Shown here: piece by piece, positions 25,704-32,990 of the stretch
Position numbering within the stretch: position 1 is the stretch's first letter
Layout: every line of letters begins with the position of its first letter
NCBI GenBank assembly: GCA_023415545.1
Contig: JAEZKJ010000125.1
Coordinates: 1-32,990 of the forward strand
Length of the DNA stretch: 32,990 nucleotides
Reading direction: 5' to 3'
Source: Bacteroidota bacterium
Lineage (GTDB): Bacteria; Bacteroidota; Bacteroidia; Bacteroidales; Bacteroidaceae
Notes under the pieces: generated by a model
The model's database searches: none
Seen by the model: only the letters and a program-made list of their open reading frames with translations
Told to the model about the DNA's origin: nothing
Program-made: the position numbers and the translations under genes

Positions 25704-26792
25704 ATGAAAAAGAATTTTTGGATGTTAGTAGTTTCTTTGGCATGGCTTACAAGTTGCAGCCAAAGTGAAATTGTAGATGTTCCTGAAAGCCGTGTTATCG
25801 GATTTGATACTTACGTTGAGAAAATATCAAGATCAGTACAGAATATAACAACAGCCGATCAGATTAATTATTTTAATGTGTTTGGTTATCATGCTAGCCA
25901 TAATAATGGAACTCCTAGTGGAGAATTTGAAGAAGAGTTCGATAACCAATGGGTAAAACTTACTCCTACGAGTGATGGTAGTAGTGATTATTGGATGAAT
26001 GAGAAAGCTGGTTATTGGGAATCAAATCAATTATTCCGTTTTGCTGCTTATACAAATGGTAGTAGACAAGAAAAATTAAATGCCACTTATTCTGCTGCTA
26101 ATGATGTTTTAAAAATTGAAGGCTATGAGGTAACAGATTCCTCTTCTGAACCTACTGCAAAACCAGACTTACTTGCAGCTATATCTGGTGATATTATAAC
26201 TACAAATGCTAATACTAATACAGATGTTGTATTCAATTTTAGACACATGTTATCAAAGGTTACATTAGTGTTGTACAATGCCTCTGCAAATATGAATTTA
26301 CATTATCACAATTTATCTATTGCAAATGTATATAAGAAAGGTGATTGCAGTCTGAAATATAACAATAGATCCATCACTACTGTATGGGATAACCTTAGTA
26401 AAGCAGAAAATTTTAGTTTTGGTGAGCAAATAGTTGTTCCACATCCTACAGAAGGCTCAGCAACTTATACTAAACACGAAATTAATTTTTATATGATTCC
26501 TCAGTCTAGTAATAAGACATTGACATTTTCAACTCATCAGGTGGATGCAAATGGTAATCAAGCTTACGATAAATCATACAGTGCTAATTTGTCTGTTTCT
26601 GAAGTAGCTGGAGGTGAAGATAATGAATGGAAAGCCGGTCATCATTATCGTTATATTGCATACTTGGGTGAACTTGGACACACTATTTCATTCAGTGTTA
26701 GCAATATTCAAGGCTGGATAACCGATATAAATGGTTCGGGTACAACAGATAATAATGATTATATAGAACTTGAATTAACAGAACGACAATAA
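25704..26792 (+). CDS. Fimbrillin-family protein (Mfa1/FimA-like)
   Basis: The 362-residue product has a lipoprotein signal (lipobox LTSC, cysteine at residue 18) and then GFDTYVEKISRSV, where an arginine offers a protease cleavage point like that used to mature type V pilins. The middle has the conserved 'VVFNFRHMLSKVTLVLYN' strand pair and the end has WKAGHHYRYIAYLG, both typical of Mfa1/FimA-like fimbrillins. It is likely the pilus shaft or tip subunit of the DUF3575-led operon, transported as a lipoprotein, cut, and polymerised by strand exchange. The gene is 92 nt behind the anchor gene, and no separate promoter is obvious in between. Confidence 0.85.
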   Translation: MKKNFWMLVVSLAWLTSCSQSEIVDVPESRVIGFDTYVEKISRSVQNITTADQINYFNVFGYHASHNNGTPSGEFEEEFDNQWVKLTPTSDGSSDYWMNEKAGYWESNQLFRFAAYTNGSRQEKLNATYSAANDVLKIEGYEVTDSSSEPTAKPDLLAAISGDIITTNANTNTDVVFNFRHMLSKVTLVLYNASANMNLHYHNLSIANVYKKGDCSLKYNNRSITTVWDNLSKAENFSFGEQIVVPHPTEGSATYTKHEINFYMIPQSSNKTLTFSTHQVDANGNQAYDKSYSANLSVSEVAGGEDNEWKAGHHYRYIAYLGELGHTISFSVSNIQGWITDINGSGTTDNNDYIELELTERQ

Positions 26793-26806
26793 TATATAAT
26801 AATGAT

Positions 26807-26881
26807 AAAACAATATCCTCTTTTAAAAACATTATTTTTCTTGATTACCACCATAGTTGTTTTTGAAAGAGGATATGTTTT
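26807..26881. terminator. Long imperfect hairpin between convergent genes
   Basis: The segment 26807-26831 (AAAACAATATCCTCTTTT core) pairs with 26858-26881 (GAAAGAGGATATGTTTT core) over about 23 positions with one bulge and one mismatch, around a roughly 26-nt loop. It lies between the fimbrillin gene (plus) and the amidase gene (minus) and may end both. Confidence 0.55.
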
Positions 26882-26944
26882 ATTGTATGAAAAGTGAAAG
26901 TAGTGACATATTTTTCAGTGTAGATATTACTCTCAGTAATAATA

Positions 26945-29800
26945 TTATTTACTATTGAAAAAGTTTATTGCAGCCCCCATAATAGCAGCTTTTTTATCTT
27001 CTCCATCAACACATTCCAAAGGGAACCCCAAAACAAATGTTCTATATTTCCCTTTGTATGCAGTACCGGCACTATAGTTCCCTGGGGTGTATACAAAGGT
27101 TGAGAATGCCGGTGAAAGAGGCATTATACAGTCGGACGACTCAGCACAATAAATCTTTTCATTAAGTGTTACGGGTATTGTGAAATTTGTTCCTATACCC
27201 GATATGTTTCCTGAATTGATTCCATGCATACTACCACCGTTATCGCATTTTAATATCTCTTGGTTGAAGTTGCTGCTCTTTGTGTTGGTAGCAGTGACTA
27301 AGTTCAGCCCACTGATAAAAAGGTTACCACCACGTTGACAATATAAACTTAGCAGACTCTGTACAACATTAGATAAAGGAGCTTTTTCGGCTCCATATAT
27401 ATAGTCGATAGCAAAATATTTATCAAGATTTTCTCCTCCATTTTCGAAAGCTGCTACACTAGTAGATACATACGAGTATCTGCCATACTTTTGGATAGCT
27501 TTACCATGAATAAATGGATAGTCAAAACTATTGCCGGCTATTATTTTTCCCTCCAACTCATTTCCACTATATCCTAGTCCGCTACTTGTTTCATCACCCA
27601 TTTTTCTCTTATCGTTAACTATTTGATTACCACAGAAAGAGGATGTTTTAATATAAGGCATACCAGCATCTTCCGAAAGATCAAACCCTTGTATAATACT
27701 ATCATTCACACTATGTGGTGCAGATAATCTGTTGAATCCATTTACTATAAGAATAGTACCAATACTTTTTTTAGCTTTATAAGCCGAAAGTATTTCCGAT
27801 GGAAAACTTTCTCCACCTTTGTTTATAGCTGTAACTTTAAAACTATATGTCAAACCTGGCTCAGCTTTAAATGTATAACTGTTACCATCAACAATGGTGC
27901 CGTTATCAAAACCTCCATATCCAACTCTTGTATATACTTTATAGGCTGTAGCTTTAGCTGTTGGCTCATTCATGTCAATACTCTCTTTCCATGATAACAA
28001 GAATCTGTTTTTCTTCTTATCCTCTTTAATCATAAATTCTTTCACAGGAAGAGGTTGAACTACATAATCTTTATCATGTAAAGATGATAGATATCTTAAA
28101 ATAGATTTGTATACAGAACGACCTACAGTAAATTTAAATCGTGGGTCGTGCCCCATCTTCATATCTGCGAAATTTTGATGGGATAGTAGTTCAAGTATCA
28201 TCGCTGGAATATCTGGAATTCGTGTTTCACTATAGTTCCTATTCCACATACTTCTTACCTTCCAATCCATATTAAACTCCGATGAAATATCTTTTTTGAG
28301 TCCTGTAAGAACTATGTCAGTAAAATCACGAGATGTGTAGCGAGAAATTCCTGAGTTAAGAACTTTGTTGTTAGTATCGGTAGTATATATACCAAGAGTT
28401 CCCACTATACTATCCTCTTTTGAATATCCTGCATCACTATGCACGCCTAGCGATAGATCCAAAGGTATTCTAAGTCCTGAATGTATAGGATTGTAAATAG
28501 AGTTACCACTAATATAATTGGTTACATTACCTCGTGTATTGATATCATCATTATAGTCGTTGGTACTCCTGCTTGGGCTATAAACATCATATGGCATTCC
28601 ATACCATTGTGCCGAATATCGTGCTCCCTCGAGGTATCGAGGTAAACCACTAATCTTCCCTTTGCGAATTATGTTACCCATACCTCCACCAAAACGTACT
28701 GCATCGGCACAAACAACTCCTTTACTTTTACTTTGATTACTCAGCACCACCATGCCATAATCATTACTCCCTTTGTCGAAATCAAAAGTTCCCAGGTAAA
28801 CCCATGTGCCGGCACCAATTTTTTGATTGACATTAAATTCAGTAACACCACCTTTGTGGAAAACTAAATATTTAGCATCATCTATACTATTTGGAAGTGA
28901 CTGGTAGGTAACATAAACAGCATATTCACCACTTTGGGGTATGTAGGGTATCCATTGAGCAAAAGCTTTTTCAGCCTTTTTCTCTGTCATGGTAAAACGT
29001 ACTGTACCATCAGTAAAAGGATTATGATTATCATTGTACATTTTATATTTCTGTGCAAATCCTTTTTGGTTATGAGTCATCCATTTACTCTTTTTACTTG
29101 GAGTTTCAATATAAGTACCCCCTCCATCATTATCAACAATAACCTCATTCCTTTGCCAATCTCTCTCACGAGGTGTGAAAACAGTAGCTCCGGCATTTTC
29201 CATCATAGGAATAAGATATTGAGTAACGAAGGATTGAGTAAACATATCTTCATTTGTTGTAAATAGATTTGGTCGTTGCCATTGCCACTCATTCTCTTTT
29301 ATATTGAAATATTTACCATGACTTTGCCAAACCATGATATGTCGCCCATTTAGTCCCTTTGTAGGATATGCTTCATTGGAAATGTTTTTTACCCATTGGT
29401 TACCTTTATACTCCAACTTACCTAATTCACGACTTTTATCTTTTCGACGTAATAGTATATTTGGGATCAAATCCTCAATAGGTTTTCCATCTGCAATAAT
29501 TGTAATATTATAATAGTTGGTAGGACCGGGAAGAATACTTTTAATTTTGGAATATATAGTCTCTACTTTCTCAGGAGTGAATGATTGGTATCCGAAGTTT
29601 TTATTTGGGAATATAATTAGTGTACGCTTTTCGTGATTGATATTAAAGTCGGATAGTTTACACTCACCTATGTTAGCATTGGTTACATATGAGCTGAAAT
29701 AATCGTTTAGTCTATCTTTTATATTGTTTTCAATGCTTTGAGAAAATGCGAATATATTTGTAAGTGTTGTAAAGAGTAATAATATATATAGTTTTTTCAT
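26945..29800 (-). CDS. Secreted amidase_3-like protein with golvesin insert and FN3 ('xanthan lyase')
   Basis: The 951-residue product has a type I signal peptide (cleavage near residue 20). Homologues are often named xanthan lyase, but the core fits a zinc N-acetylmuramoyl-L-alanine amidase (Amidase_3): H161 (WQSHG), E184 followed by the helix 'FVTQYLIPMMENAGATVFTP' and an arginine, H454 (LGVHSDAG), and the likely catalytic E537 (MILELLSHQN). Between the first and second halves, residues about 240-372 match the golvesin C-terminal-like domain ('PQSGEYAVYVTYQSLPNS', 'WVYLGTFDF', ADAVRFGGG), a probable sugar-binding module. A fibronectin type III domain spans about 582-675. The last 270 residues look like a flavodoxin-type fold and are unassigned. 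The likely role is cell-wall peptide removal or binding in the periplasm or at the surface. The GHG motif is altered to SHG. Confidence 0.75.
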   Translation of the reverse strand: MKKLYILLLFTTLTNIFAFSQSIENNIKDRLNDYFSSYVTNANIGECKLSDFNINHEKRTLIIFPNKNFGYQSFTPEKVETIYSKIKSILPGPTNYYNITIIADGKPIEDLIPNILLRRKDKSRELGKLEYKGNQWVKNISNEAYPTKGLNGRHIMVWQSHGKYFNIKENEWQWQRPNLFTTNEDMFTQSFVTQYLIPMMENAGATVFTPRERDWQRNEVIVDNDGGGTYIETPSKKSKWMTHNQKGFAQKYKMYNDNHNPFTDGTVRFTMTEKKAEKAFAQWIPYIPQSGEYAVYVTYQSLPNSIDDAKYLVFHKGGVTEFNVNQKIGAGTWVYLGTFDFDKGSNDYGMVVLSNQSKSKGVVCADAVRFGGGMGNIIRKGKISGLPRYLEGARYSAQWYGMPYDVYSPSRSTNDYNDDINTRGNVTNYISGNSIYNPIHSGLRIPLDLSLGVHSDAGYSKEDSIVGTLGIYTTDTNNKVLNSGISRYTSRDFTDIVLTGLKKDISSEFNMDWKVRSMWNRNYSETRIPDIPAMILELLSHQNFADMKMGHDPRFKFTVGRSVYKSILRYLSSLHDKDYVVQPLPVKEFMIKEDKKKNRFLLSWKESIDMNEPTAKATAYKVYTRVGYGGFDNGTIVDGNSYTFKAEPGLTYSFKVTAINKGGESFPSEILSAYKAKKSIGTILIVNGFNRLSAPHSVNDSIIQGFDLSEDAGMPYIKTSSFCGNQIVNDKRKMGDETSSGLGYSGNELEGKIIAGNSFDYPFIHGKAIQKYGRYSYVSTSVAAFENGGENLDKYFAIDYIYGAEKAPLSNVVQSLLSLYCQRGGNLFISGLNLVTATNTKSSNFNQEILKCDNGGSMHGINSGNISGIGTNFTIPVTLNEKIYCAESSDCIMPLSPAFSTFVYTPGNYSAGTAYKGKYRTFVLGFPLECVDGEDKKAAIMGAAINFFNSK

Positions 29801-29890
29801 GACCGATATTTTTATGCGAATTTATATCTTTTTGTCATTATAAGAATTGTTTTTTCCCACTTTTGTGAAGTCTGTTTAGTTAAGTAAGTA

Positions 29891-29931
29891 TTAAAAAAAT
29901 GTGCGTCCCAAACTTATATTGAAACGCACAT
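29891..29931 (-). terminator. Terminator of the acyltransferase unit
   Basis: ATGTGCGT (minus, 29931-29924) pairs with ACGCACAT (29906-29899) and is followed directly by a run of seven T on the minus strand. It begins 9 nt after the stop codon of the PlsC-family gene. Confidence 0.85.
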
Positions 29932-29939
29932 ACAATAAT

Positions 29940-30497
29940 TTACTCTATTTTACCTATAGAGAAAAGCTCAGGATGCTTTCCTCGGAAATCTTTGAAATAA
30001 AGTTTTATCTCTCTCATGTCGTTTTCAAAACTATCAGAGGGATAAATAACTTTTTCCGCTGTAATACATTTGTCTACATAGTCTATTCCTATAAGTACTA
30101 TAGGAAGGTTTGCGCCTTTAGCTATATAGTAAAACCCTTTTTTCCAGTTGCCATTTTTCTTTCTTGTACCTTCGGGAGTGATAGCCAATTTGAATGTTTT
30201 ACTCTCTTTGGCTTTTTTTATCATCTGCTCGACCAATGATGTTTTCTTATTTCTGTCAACAGGAACTCCTCCCATAGCTTTAAAAAGATAACCCATGGGC
30301 CAAAAGAACCAAAATTTTTTCATCATAAAACCGGACTCTCTACCATTTGCTCCAAGAAACAATTTACCGATGAAAAGATCGAGGTTAGAAGTATGTGGCG
30401 CAGCACAAATAATACATTTATCAAAATCAGGAACGGTAACTTTGGATTTCCATCCCAATAATTTATGATAAATGAAACTACAAATTGCTTTTTTCAT
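29940..30497 (-). CDS. PlsC-family lysophospholipid acyltransferase
   Basis: The 185-residue protein carries the acyltransferase motifs HTSNLD (catalytic H35 and D40), GGVPVDR at residues 76-82, and PEGTR at 108-112. It transfers an acyl chain to a lysophospholipid or similar acceptor at the inner membrane face. It is short compared with E. coli PlsC (245 aa) and has little hydrophobic N-terminus, so it may act on an acceptor other than lysophosphatidic acid. It begins 18 nt after the small upstream gene and ends in a terminator. Confidence 0.9.
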   Translation of the reverse strand: MKKAICSFIYHKLLGWKSKVTVPDFDKCIICAAPHTSNLDLFIGKLFLGANGRESGFMMKKFWFFWPMGYLFKAMGGVPVDRNKKTSLVEQMIKKAKESKTFKLAITPEGTRKKNGNWKKGFYYIAKGANLPIVLIGIDYVDKCITAEKVIYPSDSFENDMREIKLYFKDFRGKHPELFSIGKIE

Positions 30498-30515
30498 TTT
30501 TAACGATTGAGAAAA

Positions 30516-30761
30516 TTACGCAGCTTCCTTAACAAGTTCGTTAACCTGTTGCAAGCATTCATTATACTCTTTCTTTAAATTTTTATAGTACTCTTTTGCG
30601 TTACCTGGTTCTGTATGACTGATTCTAGATACAAGATCTGCCATCTTATCAATGATAGCATACATCTTTTCATCATTCTTTTGATCAACTAGGACACTGA
30701 TAATGAAAAGGAAGTCTATTGCACCCTTAATGTTTTTCTTTAATAATTTTCTACTTGCCAT
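30516..30761 (-). CDS. Small hypothetical protein upstream of the acyltransferase
   Basis: I take the ATG at 30761 (MASRKLLKKNIKGAIDFL), giving 81 residues. The longer in-frame start at 30893 is rejected because a full -7 element (TACATTTG, 30816-30809) lies inside that extension. The protein is helical and basic at the N-terminus, with a likely coiled C-terminal helix ('YYKNLKKEYNECLQQVNELV'). It has no clear membrane segment and I recognise no family. It shares a transcript with the PlsC-family gene, 18 nt downstream. Confidence 0.65.
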   Translation of the reverse strand: MASRKLLKKNIKGAIDFLFIISVLVDQKNDEKMYAIIDKMADLVSRISHTEPGNAKEYYKNLKKEYNECLQQVNELVKEAA

Positions 30762-30808
30762 AACAATTGAATAATTAAGTGAATTAATAATTGCATTAAT
30801 AATGTAGA

Positions 30809-30816
30809 CAAATGTA
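30809..30816 (-). promoter_or_regulatory. -7 element upstream of the small gene / acyltransferase unit
   Basis: TACATTTG on the minus strand fully matches TAnnTTTG, about 48 nt before the ATG at 30761. The -33 region is weak. The site decides the choice of the short start for the 81-residue protein. Confidence 0.6.
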
Positions 30817-30910
30817 CTATTTTTATTTTGATATGTTTTTATAATTGCAAAAAATGAGCGAAATTTGCATTCCGAATACGGAATTATATACATTATAAAA
30901 AAATAAGAAA

Positions 30911-32554
30911 ATGACTAAAAGTGCATTACAGATTGAAAGAGCTGCTTATCAGCCAAAACTTCCAAAAGCTTTGAGAGGTGCAGTGAAAGTGGTGAAAGGA
31001 AATCCTACTGAATCAGTAGCTGACCAAGATGCTATCAAAGCATTATTCCCTCACACTTACGGTATGCCTATTATTCAGTTCGCTGAAGGTGAGGCTCAAG
31101 CTTTCAAACCTATCAACGTTGGTGTTATCCTTTCAGGTGGTCAGGCTCCTGGTGGTCATAACGTTATCTCAGGTCTATTCGATGGTATTAAAAATTTGAA
31201 CAAAGATAGTCGTCTTTACGGTTTCATTCTAGGTCCTGGTGGTTTGGTTGACCATAACTATATGGAACTAACAGCTGAGATTGTTGATGAGTATCGTAAT
31301 ACAGGTGGTTTCGACATCATCGGTTCTGGTCGTACTAAACTTGAAGCTGTTGAGCAGTTCGAAAAAGGTTACCAAATTCTTAAAAAACTAGATATCACTG
31401 CTTTGGTTATTATCGGTGGTGATGACTCAAATACTAATGCATGCGTTCTTGCTGAATACTATGCTTCAAAGAACTATGGTATTCAAGTTATTGGTTGTCC
31501 TAAGACTATCGATGGTGACCTTAAGAACGATATGATCGAGACATCTTTCGGTTTCGATACAGCATGTAAAACTTATGCAGAGGTTATCGGTAATATCCAA
31601 CGTGACTGTAACTCAGCTCGTAAATACTGGCACTTCATCAAGTTGATGGGTCGTTCAGCTTCTCATATTGCTCTTGAGTGTGCTCTTCAGGTACAACCTA
31701 ATGTATGTATCATCTCTGAAGAGGTTGAGAAAGAGAACCTTTCACTTGACGATGTAGTAACTTCAATTGCTAAGACTGTAGCTGCTCGTGCTGCTGAAGG
31801 TAACAACTTCGGTACTGTTCTTATCCCAGAAGGTTTGATCGAGTTCATCCCTGCAATGAAGAAATTGATTGCTGAGTTGAATGACTTCCTTGCTTCAAAT
31901 GCAGATGAGTTCGCTCTAATCAAGAAATCACACCAAAGAGAATATATTATCTCTAAACTTTCTAAAGAGAATTCTGAAATTTACGCTTCTCTTCCAGAAG
32001 GTGTTGCTCGTCAGCTTACTCTTGATCGTGACCCACACGGAAACGTACAGGTATCACTTATCGAGACAGAAAAATTACTTTCTGACATGGTAGCAGTGAA
32101 ACTTGCTCAGTGGAAAGAAGAGGGTAAATATGTTGGTAAGTTTGCTGCTTTGCACCACTTCTTCGGTTATGAAGGACGTTGTGCTGCTCCATCAAACTTC
32201 GATGCTGACTACTGCTACTCATTAGGTTATACAGCTTCTATCCTTATCGCTAACGGCGAAACTGGTTATATGTCATCTGTACGTAACCTTACTGCTCCTG
32301 CTGCTGAATGGGTTGCAGGTGGTGTACCTATCACAATGATGATGAACATGGAACGTCGTCATGGTGAAATGAAACCTGTTATCCAGAAAGCTCTTGTAAG
32401 ACTTGATGGTGCTCCATTTAAGTTCTTCGCAGCTAATCGTGAGAAATGGGCTGTAAGCACAGAGTATGTTTACCCAGGTCCTATACAGTACTTTGGTCCA
32501 TCTTCTGTTTGCGATCAAGCAACTAAAACTCTTCAGTTAGAAAACGCTAAATAA
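30911..32554 (+). CDS. pfp: Pyrophosphate-dependent 6-phosphofructokinase (PFP, long type)
   Basis: The 547-residue protein is the long, beta-subunit-type PPi:fructose-6-phosphate 1-phosphotransferase, which reversibly phosphorylates fructose 6-phosphate using PPi and so saves ATP in glycolysis. Key motifs are GGQAPGGHNVI near residue 76, GGDDSNTNA with D171-D172 (the second Asp is the hallmark of PPi rather than ATP use), PKTIDGDLKN with the catalytic D201, and MGRSASHIALE at M246-R248. The full catalytic set is intact. The gene has strongly biased codons (GGT, CGT, AAC, TTC), like the GGGtGRT gene, suggesting high expression. PPi made by reactions such as PaaK in the window can serve it. 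Its promoter is unclear: GAAATTTG at 30860-30867 is a one-mismatch -7. Confidence 0.96.
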   Translation: MTKSALQIERAAYQPKLPKALRGAVKVVKGNPTESVADQDAIKALFPHTYGMPIIQFAEGEAQAFKPINVGVILSGGQAPGGHNVISGLFDGIKNLNKDSRLYGFILGPGGLVDHNYMELTAEIVDEYRNTGGFDIIGSGRTKLEAVEQFEKGYQILKKLDITALVIIGGDDSNTNACVLAEYYASKNYGIQVIGCPKTIDGDLKNDMIETSFGFDTACKTYAEVIGNIQRDCNSARKYWHFIKLMGRSASHIALECALQVQPNVCIISEEVEKENLSLDDVVTSIAKTVAARAAEGNNFGTVLIPEGLIEFIPAMKKLIAELNDFLASNADEFALIKKSHQREYIISKLSKENSEIYASLPEGVARQLTLDRDPHGNVQVSLIETEKLLSDMVAVKLAQWKEEGKYVGKFAALHHFFGYEGRCAAPSNFDADYCYSLGYTASILIANGETGYMSSVRNLTAPAAEWVAGGVPITMMMNMERRHGEMKPVIQKALVRLDGAPFKFFAANREKWAVSTEYVYPGPIQYFGPSSVCDQATKTLQLENAK

Positions 32555-32580
32555 TTTTAGCCTTATCATACTTTTAATTC

Positions 32581-32611
32581 TTATGGAGCACGAGCAGTTC
32601 GTGCTCCATAA
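32581..32611 (+). terminator. Hairpin after pfp
   Basis: TTATGGAGCACGA (32581-32593) and TCGTGCTCCATAA (32599-32611) form a perfect 13-bp stem with a 5-nt loop, 26 nt after the pfp stop. No T-tract follows, so it may be a terminator of low efficiency or a 3' end protecting hairpin. Confidence 0.6.
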
Positions 32612-32641
32612 TGAATTGAAAATTTCTATACTACATTATTC

Positions 32642-32990
32642 ATGAATAATAATTCTCCTATAAAAGCTGTTAACCGACCGAAGAAAACTATGAAAAGTTC
32701 ATCTTCGTCAAAAGCTCGTAAGAGAAATTCAAATCCCAAAAAAAGTAAAGCAGTTAAAGAAATCCCCGGATGGGTATATAAATTACTCATGTTCTTGATT
32801 GCAATTGTCTTTATATTTTTATTCTACTACTTTTTTATTCGTCCATACTCGTATAGATGGAAACCATGCTATGGTTTTAAAGCTTATGGCATATGTATGC
32901 CTTCAAGTTATAAAGTTCATGGTATAGATATATCTCATCATCAAGGTGATATAAATTGGAAAGAGTTATCACAAACTCAAAATGGACGTT
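32642..32990 (+). CDS. Membrane-anchored GH25 lysozyme (3' end outside window)
   Basis: I translated this frame by hand from the ATG at 32642; it stays open to the window edge (116 codons). A Lys/Arg/Ser-rich cytoplasmic N-terminus (residues 1-43) is followed by one membrane segment (about 44-65) and then the start of a glycoside hydrolase family 25 domain, VHGIDISHHQGDINW, where D96 of the GIDIS motif is the expected catalytic-site aspartate. GH25 enzymes cleave the muramic acid-glucosamine bond of peptidoglycan. The single N-terminal anchor would place the enzyme on the periplasmic side of the inner membrane. No strong promoter is seen. Confidence 0.85.
   Translation, partial: MNNNSPIKAVNRPKKTMKSSSSSKARKRNSNPKKSKAVKEIPGWVYKLLMFLIAIVFIFLFYYFFIRPYSYRWKPCYGFKAYGICMPSSYKVHGIDISHHQGDINWKELSQTQNGR

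Noticed and set aside
30762..30893. N-terminal extension of the 81-residue protein
   Set aside because: A consensus -7 element lies within it, and the extension has a composition unlike the rest of the protein.
1..32990. Mobile element, prophage, CRISPR or defence island
   Set aside because: I saw no transposase, integrase, terminal inverted repeats around genes, repeat-spacer array or nuclease cassette; the genes are mainly housekeeping, fermentative and surface functions.

Overview
The window looks like a chromosomal segment of a low-GC anaerobic Bacteroidota, most likely of the order Bacteroidales. The gene content points there: Mfa/Fim-type fimbrial lipoproteins, DUF3575, a GGGtGRT/NifU-like pair, a golvesin-domain 'xanthan lyase', AsdA, pyrophosphate-dependent PFK and an IorAB/PaaK operon. 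Several genes are preceded by the Bacteroidota promoter signature (TAnnTTTG at -7, sometimes TTG about 19-21 nt upstream), and most starts have no Shine-Dalgarno (SD) sequence. Genus cannot be fixed from the sequence alone. I see no rRNA, tRNA, CRISPR array, insertion sequence or phage genes.

Layout: 1-1683 (minus) is a NifU-like scaffold gene followed by a GGGtGRT-family gene cut by the window edge. 2292-4651 (plus) encodes two fimbrillin/Mfa2-like lipoproteins. 4748-6310 (plus) encodes an NADP-dependent MDR-type reductase and a DMP19-domain protein. 6540-8198 (minus) is aspartate 4-decarboxylase asdA. 8562-10748 (minus) is a large TPR protein, divergent from mfd (10895-14284, plus). A nitrilase/omega-amidase follows at 14355-15113.

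15229-20492 (plus) is a five-gene operon: iorA, iorB, a PLP aminotransferase, paaK and an ACT-domain protein. Together they would convert aromatic amino acids by transamination to 2-oxo acids, by ferredoxin-linked oxidative decarboxylation to aryl-acetyl-CoA, and by the CoA ligase to arylacetate (or the reverse direction). A perfect 20-bp hairpin separates this operon from the convergent ygiQ pair (20623-22850, minus).

23285-26792 (plus) is a second fimbrial operon: an OmpA-like/DUF3575 protein, a FimB/Mfa2-type lipoprotein and a fimbrillin. 26945-29800 (minus) is a secreted protein whose core reads as an N-acetylmuramoyl-L-alanine amidase with a golvesin-type domain inserted. 29940-30761 (minus) holds a small unknown protein and a PlsC-family acyltransferase. 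30911-32554 (plus) is PPi-dependent phosphofructokinase. The window ends inside a membrane-anchored GH25 lysozyme gene.

No single cassette is an obviously new defence or mobile system. The items most worth following are the GGGtGRT/NifU-like pair, the domain-inserted amidase, the arylacetate operon with its leader hairpin, and two unusually strong SD sites.
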